Of a stretch of 64,000 bases of DNA, positions 48,501 to 61,767 are shown piece after piece. Origin of the DNA: Capsaspora owczarzaki ATCC 30864 (taxonomy: Eukaryota > Opisthokonta > Filasterea); NCBI RefSeq assembly GCF_000151315.2, contig NW_011887293.1:1681208-1745207 (forward strand). The letters run 5' to 3'. The translations under genes were made by a program, and so were the position numbers. How positions within the stretch are numbered: position 1 is the first letter of the stretch; each line of letters starts with the position of its first letter. The notes under the pieces were generated by a model, which worked only from the letters and a program-made list of their open reading frames with translations, ran no database searches and was not told the origin of the DNA.

Positions 48501-50815
48501 TTGTAGTACTTGATGGTCCAGCCTTTGCACGCACGGCCATCGTCCTCTTCGCGCCACTGCTGGTACTGCGGTACGGTGAAGAAGGTGAGCACCTGCTTGC
48601 CCTTGGTCGCCTTCACGATTGGGGTGATGAACTCGACCAAAAAGCCAGAGACAGTCAGCAGCGACGGCCAGAAATGATGCAGAAAGTTGATGAGCAGGCC
48701 CTTGATGTGGCTGCCGTCGCTGTCTTGATCCGTCATGATCATGAGGCGGCCATATCGCAGACCTTCCACCGAAGTGTACTTTTTGTTGAACTGCAGACCG
48801 AGAATCTTGATGACGTGCTCAATTTCCTGGTTCTCGCGAATCTGATGGTGCGCAGCATCGCGGACGTTCAGCAGCTTGCCGCGCAGAGGGAAGACACCAT
48901 AGTAATCGCGGCCGACCAAGCCCAGACCACTGACGGCGAGTGCCTTGGCGGAATCACCTTCGGTCAGGATGAGCGTGCACTGAGCAGAGTTGCGACCACC
49001 AGCCTCGTTCGCGTCGTCCAGCTTGGCAATGCCAGAGATCTTGGAGCTCTTGCGGCCCGAGATTTTGTCAAGCTCCTTGCGCAGCTTTTCATTGTTCTTG
49101 TCCAAGATGGCCTGGACGATGCCCGTGGACAGCAGAGCCTTGTTAAACTTGTCGGAGAAGGTGCACTCGGAGCCAAACTCCTTGACCGACAAGGACAGCT
49201 CTTCCTTGCTCTGCGACTTGAAGGTTGGGTCGTCGATGAGGGCGTTGACAAAGATCGAAATGTTGTTCTTGATCTGGGGCTTTTTGATCTCGTTGCCCTT
49301 GGGCTGCTTGAGTGCCTTGGAGATGGTCGGGTAGATGAGCTCCAGGACGTGGTTGACGTGCGTGCCGCCAGTGTACGTGTTGATGCCGTTGACAAACGAG
49401 ACCTGCTGGTGGCCATCGGGGGCGACGGTGACGCACACTTCCCAGCGGTCGGACACGCGCTCGTGCGCAATCGAGTTCAGCGGGGCGTCGGGGAGGTAGA
49501 GCTTGACATAATCGACAAAGCTGCGAATGGGGATGAGGTTGTCGTTCAGGTAGACCTTGAGGCCACGCATGCAGCCAGCAATGTCGTACACGCGACGGCG
49601 GAAGAGACCGACAATGTCGTCGTCCAGGTAGTCCATCTTGAAGCGCGACAGATCGGGCTTGAAGGTGATTTTCGTAAAGTCGCCCTTGCTGCCGCCTTCG
49701 GACGGTGAGATGATTGCCTGGCCCGATTGGCTCATGTTCTTGGTAAAGACCTGCTTGAAGCGCTGCTTGGTCTCGTGGTCTTGCGTTTCCACAACAAACT
49801 CGGTCGAGAAAATGTTGGCGAGCTTGGCACCATAACCGTTGCGGCCACCCGTGGTCTTCTTCTTGTTGGTTGTGTAGTTGTCCGACGTGAGCAGGTGGCT
49901 GAAAATGAGGGTCGGAACCCAGACATTTTCCTTGGTGTGCATGCGGATCGGGATGCCCTTGCCATCGTTCCAGACGGAAATGGTGTTGTCGGCCTGGTTG
50001 ATGTCCACCCTGATGGTGGTCATGCTGCTGTCACGCTGCTTGTTGTCGGAAGCGTTGACGAGCAACTCGTCGAAAATCTTGAACAGGCCAGGGACGAACG
50101 AGACGTCGCGGTTTTCAAATTTGCCCTCCTCGTTGCAAACCCACAGGTTTTTCGTCTCGGTCGCAACACCGCCAATGTACGTGTCCGGACGAAGCAGAAT
50201 CTGATCGCGCAGCTCGAGCTTGAGGTACGTCTCCTCGACAGTCAGCTTCTTGGCCGGGCCAGCGGCATTAGCCGAGCTTGCGTCACCCAGCGGCGCAGCG
50301 GCCTTCTTGGTGGGGATGGTTGCCTTCTTAACGGCGGTGGTCTTCAACTGTAACAAGCCGAGACAAAGAAAAATGAGCAACAGGCCAATGTGTGAGACGA
50401 AAACAGTTGCGATTCGAAAAACACAAAAAATTGGTTTGACAGTTTGTGTTGTTGGCTGGTGAAGTGTGCGAGTCTCACAAACCCGGAGGTCTCTTCACTC
50501 TGTTGCCGTGGGTTGTATGGAGTGTAGAGCGTGTCTCACGTTCATCAATGATTTGCTCCTCACGCAAAGCATGCTCAAAAACCAAACAGCCATTTGAAAC
50601 TGTTTTGGTGGATTTGTTTTTTGGCGCCAAATTTTGTTTCAATTTTGAATCAACCAAACAAGAAAACCGTTTGGAACCAAACACCGGATGCTTCTCGCGT
50701 CGCCGCCAGTCCTTCCGCCTCCCCCCCGCAGTATTCAACAAGTTGTAGGGAGCGAGAAGAAAAGAAAACATACCTGGTTCTCGTTTTCCCAGTCGCCATC
50801 GAAAAAGTCAGTCAT
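45503..50815 (-). CDS. TOP2: DNA topoisomerase II
   Basis: Two exons: 50815-50774 (MTDFFDGDWENENQ) and 50347-45503, giving about 1,628 aa. It passes one DNA duplex through a double-strand break in another, using ATP. Domains in order: GHKL ATPase (VNASDNKQRDSSMTTIRVDI, GGRNGYGAKLANIFSTEFVV), transducer, TOPRIM with LTEGDSAKALAVSGLG (about residue 475) and DQDSDGSHIKGLLINFLHHF, and the cleavage domain with catalytic Tyr in KDAASARYIFTKLATLTRLI (about 810). The C-terminal ~450 residues are Lys/Ala/Asp-rich with repeated acidic runs (SDDDDDA-type) and basic patches, likely nuclear localisation and chromatin contact. It is transcribed divergently from the ankyrin gene at 51416. Confidence 0.96.
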
Positions 50816-51415
50816 GGTTGTTGAAAATGAAAGGAAGGACGAAGTGTTTCAAAAAAAGGGTCAAGAACAAAAACTGTTTGATGTGTTGGTCGTGCGCCGT
50901 GTCGTGGTAGTCTCGACCGAGTGCAGCAAGGAAATGGAAGAAGAGAAGAGCAGAAAAGCAAAGCACAAAGGAAAGTGAGGAGAGAGAGAGAGAGAGAGAG
51001 GGAGGGGGGCCTTGTGAGCAAAAGGAGCTTTGAAAGCGATAAAAAGCGAGGGAAAAAAAAAAAAAACGCGCGAAAGCGAGCGTTCAAAGAAAAGTGAGAA
51101 AACAAAAGAGTGAATTGGATGCTGTTACAAATACGGAATTAAATGAAGCAATAATGTACATCTACAGAGCATCAATGATGGTGCGAAACACGGAGCTGAA
51201 CTGCCGAATGGCGGGGTGAGTGAGTAGATCAATCATCATCATTTGGTCGCGCTCGACTGAGTGGCCACTGGTTCATGAGGGAAAGCGACCGGGCAACATC
51301 ACTTGGAAGCAATACGAATCCCTCATCACGCAATTTGTACAAGACCCCCTCGAAGACCAGTCTACTTTGCAGTCTGAGTGTGTGGGTTGGCTCAGAAGTG
51401 CAACAAGGACCGCGA
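50816..51415. promoter_or_regulatory. Divergent region between topoisomerase II and ankyrin genes
   Basis: About 600 bases lie between divergent start codons, with a GA run (50981-51002) and an A run near 51055. An in-frame upstream ATG at 51275 could extend the ankyrin protein by 47 residues. Core promoter elements were not identified. Confidence 0.4.
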
Positions 51416-52669
51416 ATGGCAACCGTCAATGATGCTGCGTCCGCTGCTGGATCTCGTCCTCTGCCGGCTCACGAGAATGCCTCTGATGCGACCGATGCCG
51501 ATGAGGCAGGGCTGCTGGAGCCGGACGCCCACGTCGACGGCGAAAATGAGAGCGGCGACGAGAGTGGTGATGACACGCAGCAGCAGCAGCAGCAGCTCAA
51601 CGAGCGTCTCCGCCAAGCCATCGCCGGGAACAATGTGGACGAAATACACGCATTGATGCAAGCAGGAGCCATCTTGCCGGAGGATTCGCCCGCGGACGAC
51701 CCCGCAAGCCCGTTCAATTGCATGGTCCGCGAGGTGCTGGCACGCGTTACGCTCGCCACCTTCCAACTCATCCTCTCCATGCCGCCACAAGCATCGGAAA
51801 TGGCATCCCTAGGGAGCTCTGTTGCTGGATTAACATTGACCGGGAGCCTCGAGGGAGCAAGTGACGGTCGAGTGCCAGTCCGAAAATCGCTGGCTCCACG
51901 AAGACTCTTCCCCGATATCGAGATGGCATCGATTGCTGTGAGACGAGGGCCGGAATTCCTAAGGATACTCATCGCACAGGCGCCGGAGCAGATGGCGCGG
52001 TTGGTCGCTTGTGTCGATTCGTCCAACGAGCTGCTCATCTTCCGAACACGCGACGCCGAGGTCATCGACTTGTTAGGACAGCTGGGTGCGGACATGAACG
52101 ACACGAACAGCTGGGGCTTGACTCCGCTCTACCAGGCATGCAACTCGCGGAATGCGGATTTGGTTCGGGCGTTGCTCAAGCACGGAGCCAATCCAAACAT
52201 TGGCAGCGCGTTGCCTCGGTTTTCGGCCTATCCCGTGCATGCTGCCGCCGGAACCTTCAACGCGGGCGTTCTACAGCTCTTGCACGATGCTGGAGCTGAT
52301 TTCAACATTGGCAGCATTCTCGGATTCACGCCAGTGTTCTCGTGCGTGGCCGAGATTTCCGCCGAAACGTCGTCTGCGGAGGTGCTCAACACGTTGCAAG
52401 TGCTGCACCGGCTCGGGTGCAACCTGAATCACATCAACTCCTTCAACGAAAATGCCATCAACACCCTAGCCGGTCTGCACGCTCCGACCGTCATTTTGGA
52501 CAGCTTGCTTCAGTTCGGACTCGACCCGACGCTTGTGAGCAGCGAGACCAACATGTCGCCGCTACATGCGGCGTGCGCTACGGGCGACGTTGAGCTTGTT
52601 CGGGCGCTGCTCGCGCATGGCATATCTCCTGACTCGCTCGTGAACAAGCCCGATCTTCAGGTGTACTGA
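51416..52669 (+). CDS. Ankyrin-repeat protein
   Basis: A single exon of 417 aa from ATG 51416 (MATVNDAASAAGSRPLPAHE); an earlier in-frame ATG at 51275 would add 47 residues. The acidic N-terminus with a Gln run (DDTQQQQQQLNERLRQAIAG) is followed by divergent ankyrin repeats, clearest at WGLTPLYQACNSRNADLVRA (about residue 230) and MSPLHAACATGDVELVRALL near the C-terminus. No other domain was seen. The coding sequence may not end here: LQ is followed by GTGTAC, a weak donor, but the TGA at 52667-52669 and the next gene 160 bases on argue for a stop. Confidence 0.82.
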   Translation: MATVNDAASAAGSRPLPAHENASDATDADEAGLLEPDAHVDGENESGDESGDDTQQQQQQLNERLRQAIAGNNVDEIHALMQAGAILPEDSPADDPASPFNCMVREVLARVTLATFQLILSMPPQASEMASLGSSVAGLTLTGSLEGASDGRVPVRKSLAPRRLFPDIEMASIAVRRGPEFLRILIAQAPEQMARLVACVDSSNELLIFRTRDAEVIDLLGQLGADMNDTNSWGLTPLYQACNSRNADLVRALLKHGANPNIGSALPRFSAYPVHAAAGTFNAGVLQLLHDAGADFNIGSILGFTPVFSCVAEISAETSSAEVLNTLQVLHRLGCNLNHINSFNENAINTLAGLHAPTVILDSLLQFGLDPTLVSSETNMSPLHAACATGDVELVRALLAHGISPDSLVNKPDLQVY

Positions 52670-52829
52670 AACTTTGACGTCGATTGATGTCATTTTGTAT
52701 TCACTTACCCCCCCAACCCATTTACCCCTCGTGTTATTATACTGTACATGTATTTCTGATCCTTGTTTCAATTCGCACAAATTCGCTTCTGAGCTCACTG
52801 CTTCATTTTTTGTTTTGCTTTTTGTCGTC

Positions 52830-55114
<2,285 letters not shown>

Positions 55115-55786
55115 GCCCTGCTGCATTTTCCATCGCTAACGCCAGATTACACCACCACCAATGAGAACCTTCTCTACTTGTTACCTAAAACGGGGTCGGT
55201 ATTTCTCTCTTGTGTCGAGCATGTGGCCGATTGAGCGTCAGCGAGCAGCAGGGCGGTCGTTTTTTTAGTTCTTTCGCTTTTTTTTTTCTATGTGTTTTTT
55301 CCCTTCTTGTCTTGCCGATATGGTCGCGTCTACTTTTTCTTCGTGGTTTGTGCTTTTTATCTTTTATTTGGTTTACTCTCTGAGCTTTTGAAAACATGGC
55401 GAGTGCATTTTTGCACTTGCGTTATGACGATTCCGCTACTTTAAAACCCTTTTGCGTGCCATGTTGCACCGAGTGGCGTTGAATCTGATGATGTGTTGAT
55501 GAAATTCAGTCTTGCTGTTTGCTATGTGTGTTCGTGTTGACTTGGTGAAACAAACAAAAAAATTATCACCAAGAATTCACATCAAAAAGTAGTTTTTTTG
55601 TTTGTGCCATTGTTTCAATCTCCGTGCCAGCAGCAGCCTTTCACCGCTTCCCAACTGATGCGACTTTTCGTTCGCGTGCTTTTTTGTATTTCTGGAGGAT
55701 TCTTGAACATCGACGCTATAAGTTTGCAAAGAGGCAAAAACAACAAAACTTCAAAACGTGTTATTATGTTGTACAAATCCCTCGCT
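55115..55786. other. 3' UTR of thioredoxin reductase and convergent spacer
   Basis: These 672 bases lie between the thioredoxin reductase stop and the calpain stop on the other strand. They hold the SECIS candidate at 55424-55489. T-rich runs occur at 55258-55290. No protein-coding frame was recognised. Confidence 0.6.
55424..55489 (+). promoter_or_regulatory. SECIS element candidate
   Basis: By hand, an AUGA (55424-55427) faces UGAU (55486-55489), giving the UGAN/NGAU non-Watson-Crick quartet. Directly above it is an 11-bp helix (GAUUC with GAAUC, then CGCUAC with GUGGCG, one G-U) with a two-base bulge. Unpaired AAAA at 55443 sits in the apical region, and a small GUGC/GCAC hairpin suggests a type 2 form. 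The AA is about 14-15 bases past the quartet, slightly longer than usual. It lies in the 3' UTR of the thioredoxin reductase. Confidence 0.65.
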
Positions 55787-58700
55787 CTAGAACGGATCAA
55801 TAGTCACGGTCGCATTGGGAGACATGGTCACATCCAGTATGAACTTGGAGGCTAAAGGATCAAAGGTAGATGGAACGAGCAGATACGCGCCAGGGTCGAG
55901 CTTGACACGACCCAGAACCACGCCACAGCGCGGATTAACGTAATCGCCCGTATGTGCTTTGGCTGAAGCGAGAAACCGTGGTCGGACCCCAGGAGACGCC
56001 GACGATGCAGAGGGAGAGATGGCAAAGATGCCGATATTGAGGGCGGGCGGGAGAGCCCCTCCAGTGTTTCCCGGGAGCCGCAGTCGAACGGACATTTCAC
56101 ACGGTGTGTTGCCTGACACCCAGATGCGATACATTGGATTCTGATCGTAGTGGCCAGAGTTTTCGCTACCGACGGCCGAGCTGCCTGCAATCCACTCTCC
56201 TTGCACCTCGCGATAGTTGCCGCCTTCGCCAACCTCGGCCAGGGGCGCTAGCTGAACCGGAGTGATGGATTCCACCGTCAAGAAGAATTGCGAAATGCGG
56301 CCAGGCTCAAAGGTAGCCGGAACGATAATGTAAGACCCAGGCGCGAGGCTTTTGACTTCCAAATAGCAAAAGCCATGGCGGAACTTTGGCGCAGAAGCAA
56401 TCATGTTGGTGCCGTGGGTTGTGTCAACGCGCTCAGTGCCATCGGGGCCAACAGCTGCTCGATACAGGGCAATGCCGGCAGGATAGCTCTTGGGAGCCAT
56501 CAACTTCAGGAGCAGGGAAGACTGAGGTTGGGCGACCTGCATCGAGAATTGCGGGTTTTTAAAGTACGAAGAATAATTGCCGCAGCCTCCAGCATTGGCT
56601 TGCGTCCAGTTTCCAATTAACTTGACGATCAGACGCCCAAGGTGGGGTTTGTTGAAAAAAAGAAAAGAAAAGGCAAGCAAGTCAGTGACAAGCGGCACAA
56701 ACGAGCCTTATCAACCAAGAAAACAGCCGTTGCTAAAGCTCACCTTTTGTTGGTAATGATACAGCTTGCCAACAGACAATAGAGAAAATGGAGCAGAGGC
56801 ATACACCTTCAAAGTGTAGTTAATGGCATTGGTCTTGTACTGAGCGAGCACGAGCGTGTAAGTGTGCTTGCCCGCAGGAACGGTCAGCTTGGCAAGGACA
56901 TGAGGGCTATTGATTTTGATGCCTTCGATTATTGCGTTGTCTGGATAATAAATACGGCCTCCATCACTCTCGAAAATGTGGCTTGTGATAAAGTCCTGGT
57001 TGTCGGCAAAGTCTGCCTTATCGACAACGTGCTTGGACAAGAGCACCCAGACGACCGACTTTGCTGAAGGTGAATTTACTTCAAGGCGATACTGCGGGTT
57101 GAACTCGAGGTTGTACAGGTCTTTGACGGGACCCGAGGAAGGCCACGCTCTGGCAAACAACAAAAAATCATGTCAGTACGAAAGGAAACAACAAACACGA
57201 CACGGACTCTCAAAGTTAGGCTGGCTTACGAGTGAATGGTATACCGCCGCTGCAGCAACTGGGGATCCCAGTTCAAATACATGACGTCGAAAAACCGGCA
57301 AACAGACTCCCAGTTGATCCAAAACACGCCGTTATCAGATTGCCTGGCTGCATTGCGGTCGAATCGAAGCTCAGCCAGCAGGGCTGGAGTCCAATTCGTG
57401 TCATCGAGCTCCGAAAAGGCACCCTATAAGAGCAACATCAGCAGACTACCAGTGAAAAAACAAACGTGACGAAAAGTGCAAAAAGTGAACGAGGGGACGA
57501 CAGCCTTCCTCACCTTCCAGCGCCTGTGATTCCAGGGGTTTTGAACAAGCAGCAGCTTGTACCCTTGCGCATATCGAACGTCCAGAATGGCATAGGCATG
57601 GGATGGAACCAAGCCTGTCCGCTCCTCCTCTGCTGCCGAAAGAGCACCGGTCGACATGGTCATCAGCACATCGCCAGTCCGCAGGCCATTGGTCATACGG
57701 GAAAACTGCACATCGGGCTTGAACTCTGAGGCCTTCATGTTGATACGCTGTAGGGAGCCAGAGAGCCAGATGGCAAGAGGCAAGCAGCAACAACAAGAGA
57801 GAGAGAGAGAGACACAGAGAGAGAGAGAAGTCAAGATCGGCGTCACGCTTGATCAACTTTGATATCTACAACACCACCTCCTAATCAAACCCCTCTCGTG
57901 TTCTACTTACCTCGGGAATCCAGCCCGTGAGCGCAAACATGTCGATATTGGAGTTGGAGCCGGGAAAGTCATACCCGCCCATCACCTTCATGTAGGCCTT
58001 TTCAATAATGCTCACCCAAAGCTCGTTTGGGTTGTTTGAAAAGCTACACAAGGGCTTGGCATCCCGACCAAACGGGAGAAAGTCATCCACAACCACCTTG
58101 CGGGCAACGCCGTTGATGAGGAGTCGAACGGCGTACTTGCCATTGGCGTTGAACACTGGTCGGCCCCGCGCGTCTTGGGGATGGATGCATCGCGTAATGA
58201 CCTTTTTCTGGAACTTGCGCTCGTACTCGGAGCAAATAGCCAGCGACGCCACAAACGAGCAGTCCGACACGACTGTTTGACGAATCGAGTAGGCCGAGAC
58301 GGATTCAATCATGACAGGCGACTGTGACATGCTCGACGCTCGCTTCCACGACACGAATGATTCGCTTTGTTTTGCCGAGAGGACGAGAGGGCCGTCCGGG
58401 TCTCTGCGTACGAGTTCAGGTCGTAGGAGAGGAACAAAAAAAAAAAAAAACAAAAAAAAAAAGGACACAGGTGTTTGTGTTTTTTGGCAAAGTCGCGAAA
58501 CATGCGGTAGAAGCGCCAGTGCCCCACAAAAAGTCAACACAAACAAACAAACAAATATCACACCAATAAATCGTCAGATTTCAGTTTCAGGACCACCGTT
58601 GGGGGTGGTGGTGGTGGTGAGAAGACGCAAGCTGAGCCTTACACAAACTCGGTCAGGCGATAATAGTTTTCACGCGCATCGGCGTCCGTCCACGGCGGAA

Positions 58701-59522
58701 ATACCTTGCCATTAATGTACGACGTGCTTCGAAGCACCTCAATCTCCTCCGCGGTCAGTCCGACGGCGGCTGCCGGGTTGGTGCCTGGCTTTTCGAGACC
58801 AGCAGCAGCAGCAGCAGCAACAGAACCGCCACTGCTGTTGGGTGACCGCCGACCCACGACAGCAGCGCCCGCCGCTGGCACGCCCACAGACTGAGCATGA
58901 TGTGTTGGTTGCACGACGGGTGCCAGCAAGTCCTCGTCACGCTCGCCTGCCGCTGCGTCATCGTCGATCGACGAGGCGTGCGACGCGCCCATTTCCTCAC
59001 TGGGACCAGCGCCTGCGTCGTCGACTCCGACCGCATTGCCGCTCGCTCTCCCTGCCGCAGTCGTGCTATAGACAGCGCCTCCTCCTGGAACGGGTCGTAC
59101 TGGGCTCCTCGCGGGACCGGAGCCAGAGCCAGAGCCAGACGCCAAGCCCGACCAGCTGGAACCGCGCTGCTGTTGCTGTTGTTGCCGGCGGACCAACGCA
59201 GCCAGCGCTTCGGCGCGGTCGGCGTACTCCTTGACCTTCTGGCGCACAGCCTGCACTCGTTGGGGATCTACGTCGCGCTTGGTATCGAGCAGCATGGCCT
59301 CTATGACAATTGTGTGCGTGTGTGTGTGTGGTGTAAATTGGGAGGGAGGGGAGTCAGTTTTTCAAATTTGGTGCTTCTCGAGAGAGTTAGCAAGTAGAAG
59401 AAGCATGTCGGCTTGGTACCTGCAGCGTCAATGTACAGGCGCTGGGCCTCCTCAAGCTGGCCAGCCGTGTCGCTGCGGACGGCCATGAGCGCGGCGGCAT
59501 ACCCAGCCGCATAGAGCGACAT
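55787..59522 (-). CDS. CAPN7: Calpain-7/PalB-like cysteine protease with MIT domain and extra C2-like repeat
   Basis: Seven exons (59522-59420, 59300-58643, 58403-57911, 57747-57514, 57423-57230, 57149-56744, 56620-55787) give 973 aa. An N-terminal MIT domain (about 1-75; AQRLYIDAAEAMLLDTKRDV) would bind ESCRT-III tails. A Ser/Ala-rich linker leads to LTAEEIEVLRSTSYINGKVF, shared with CAPN7. The protease core has Cys in RQTVVSDCSFVASLAICSEY, His in LVPSHAYAILDVRY and Asn in LLVQNPWNHRRWK. The active triad is therefore intact. C2-like domains follow (DNGVFWINWESVCRFFDVMY onward; NAGGCGNYSSYFKNPQFSMQ). About 135 residues beyond the usual CAPN7 end form a further C2-like unit (QNPMYRIWVSGNTPCEMSVR), as in fungal PalB/Rim13 proteins. 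Only one MIT is visible where human CAPN7 has two. Confidence 0.92.
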
Positions 59523-59806
59523 TGCCAATCAGGAGAAAAAAACAAAGAAAAAGAAAAAGAAAAAGCCAAGAAATGGCACAAAAATAGAAAGCAAAGACAG
59601 AGAAAAAAAAAAAAAAAAAGACTGAAAAAAGGAAACGATGGAGCGATAGTAATAAAAGATGCTGCACATGCTTATTGTGGGCCGCAAATGCGAGGAAATG
59701 TTGTGAGATTTGAAACACTTTCAGAAATTTTGATTTGTCAACTCGACCACAGCTAAAACCTTTGGGTAGGAGCATTTCGCTTTGATGGATTTATTTGAAT
59801 CAGCTG

Positions 59807-60040
59807 CTACAACAACGAGTTCAAGTTGAGTGCATTCGAGACGTGATGGAGGACCTCCACCACATTCTCCGCCGCTGAATCGTGTTTGCGAGAACTCCAG
59901 CGTTTGGCGGCAATTTTCTTCAGCTCACCAACTTCACCCAGCTTGACAGGGTCGCCATCTTTCTCCAGCGAGCGCGGATTTGCAAGCTCGAGACCGTCCG
60001 CAACCATCTCTGCCATCATGTTGATGGCGGACTCTGTCAA
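59807..60040 (-). pseudogene. Orphan C-terminal coding fragment
   Basis: A 78-codon open stretch, rich in charged residues with good codon texture: LTESAINMMAEMVADGLELA, then SLEKDGDPVKLGEVGELKKI, ending in LHHVSNALNLNSLL before TAG. It has no plausible start. The only upstream option is an acceptor-like CTCGTCCAG, but no upstream exon was found before the MOB1 gene. The family is not recognised. It may be a real last exon of an unplaced gene or a relic. Confidence 0.3.
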
Positions 60041-60044
60041 GCCA

Positions 60045-60235
60045 AGCTGGACGAGTGCTGTTCAATACTCGTGTGCTACGAAGCGACTCTCGTCGATTCG
60101 GCGATTGAGCTTCTGACAGAGAGCACTCCTATCATGCACGACATGCGCGAGGGCTGGGAGGTTCGAGTTCTGCCCACCAAGTATTGTGACGATGTGGTCT
60201 ACGAGTCCCTTTATGTCGGATATGTCGAGCGATAA
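60045..60235 (+). pseudogene. Orphan C-terminal coding fragment
   Basis: About 62 codons with strong coding texture on the + strand: KLDECCSILVCYEATLVDSA, IMHDMREGWEVRVLPTKYCD and VYESLYVGYVER before TAA. There is no start, and any upstream exon would have to overlap the calpain gene. The family is not recognised. It sits back to back with the minus-strand fragment, both pointing outward from about 60,042. Confidence 0.3.
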
Positions 60236-60784
60236 TCTTTGAATGTGTGTGCGCCATTTTCAACGGTCTGCGTGAAATGCACCAAATCCACATCAACGAA
60301 TACAGAATAACGAATACCGTATGACTCCAGCCAATATCGAGCAGTTATGACGATTAAGCAATTTTTTGAGGTAAAAACAAGCAAACAAAACAAACAAGGA
60401 AGAAAACAAAAAAAATTCGCTCCAGGACAACAAACAGCAGCAGCAGTAACACATCCAACAAGGAACAAGTACAGCCGTGGCAATTCCATAAAATCAAATG
60501 GAACAGGATGACAATCCAGCAGTGTAAGAACACAAAGTCAAGAAGTACAATAAAAGAAACGAGCGACCGTATTTGTCCGAAAGAGCGAAAAGAGCGGAAA
60601 CAAGGTAAAGAAAATGGACGGCTAAGACGAAGAAGAGGAGGATGGACAAAGCGGGAAAAAAAAAAAAGGGTAACTGACAAAATAATACACGAGAAGTAAC
60701 GAGCGAGGAACACCCCACCCCCCGAAAAAGGGTTGGGATGTTCGGAATATTTTTGGTGCTTTTTCATTGTGATGGCGTTCGCTG

Positions 60785-61767
60785 TTACTCCTTGTTGGTG
60801 AGCTGAGAGATGAGCTCGGCGAGGGGAGCCAGCTCCTTCTTTTCAATCAGGTTGAACTCTTGCACAAAGAAGATAAAGTGCTTGAACGAGGTGTTGAGAT
60901 GTGCCTCCTCGCCGAGGGACACGATCTTGTTAAAGTGCGAGTGGTAGATGTGAGCGTACACTCGGAAGAGGCGCTTGAGAATGTTCTTGGCCGTTGCCTG
61001 GAAGGACTTTGGGAATGGCACACCTGCGCAAGAAAAGGTGCGGACAAAGTGAAAATGAGATTGTGCTGAACCAGGACTGACGGCACACAAATCAAAAAAA
61101 AGGGGGAGGAGGAGGAGAGCATCGTACCAATTTTGGACGGGAAAATAGTCTCGTCGTCCAGTTGTCCTTGAACCCAGGTCATCAAAAAGTCAATGTATTC
61201 AGGTGCGCTGCACTTGATGGGCTTCTTGACATTCTGGCCATCTGCCCAATGGTACTCGTATCTGAATGAGGGAGGAAGGTATGAGAGGTTAGCATGAACG
61301 TTGGCGGGTCAACCAAACCAACAAACAAACAAAAAGTCAGACTTGAACATACTTTGGCCCTGCGGACATGACGGGGCATTCCTCAGCGGTGCAAAACTCG
61401 GTGATTGTGCCATAGAGCATGTTGATTTGGTTGAAAAAGTCGACAGCTGTAACAGTAAGACCAAGCAGAAAAACAAGCAGAAAAAAAAAGAGCAGAAAAA
61501 CAAGCAGAAAAACAAGCAACAATGAGCCACACCGCTCAAGCCACACAACGACCAGCGCTATGCAGTGTCAATCCCCTGTTCGACTTCCTACGTACTATTG
61601 ACAGCGACCCACTCGTTCAGATCCTCGCCCTCAGGAAGCGTCACTGCCAGCCGCAGGTTGCCCGAGCCAAGAGTTGCCTCTGCATACTTTTTCAGCTGGT
61701 ATTGCTTGGTGCCTTCTGGGATGTTTCGCTTTGGCTTGAAGGTTTTTGAACCCTTGGTGCTGCGCAT
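60785..61767 (-). CDS. MOB1: MOB1 kinase activator
   Basis: Four exons (61767-61596, 61446-61353, 61261-61128, 61023-60785) give 212 aa; animal MOB1 is 216. It is a co-activator of NDR/LATS kinases in the Hippo and mitotic-exit pathways. The sequence follows the family throughout: [80 protein letters not shown] (zinc Cys), [40 protein letters not shown] and [14 protein letters not shown] (zinc His). The start is taken at [13 protein letters not shown]. The human protein begins MSFLFSSRSSKTFKPK, so a tiny upstream exon joined at GCGCAG|CACCAAG is possible but was not located. Confidence 0.94.

Larger units (their letters stand above)
59523..60784. other. Intergenic region with two orphan coding-like fragments
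   Basis: The region between the calpain start and the MOB1 stop contains poly-A/T-rich flanks and two back-to-back open stretches that end in stops (59807-60040 minus, 60045-60235 plus), listed separately. The rest (60240-60784) shows no convincing coding on either strand. Confidence 0.5.

Noticed and set aside
47876-49708. 610-codon open frame on the + strand
   Set aside because: It lies entirely antisense to topoisomerase II, whose minus-strand frame is certain. Its protein text is a Val/Leu/Asp-rich mirror of the real gene, with no family resemblance.
55170-55235. Earlier ATGA as SECIS start in the thioredoxin reductase 3' UTR
   Set aside because: No UGA partner at the right distance and no helix above it. 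The hairpin at 55424-55489 is far better.
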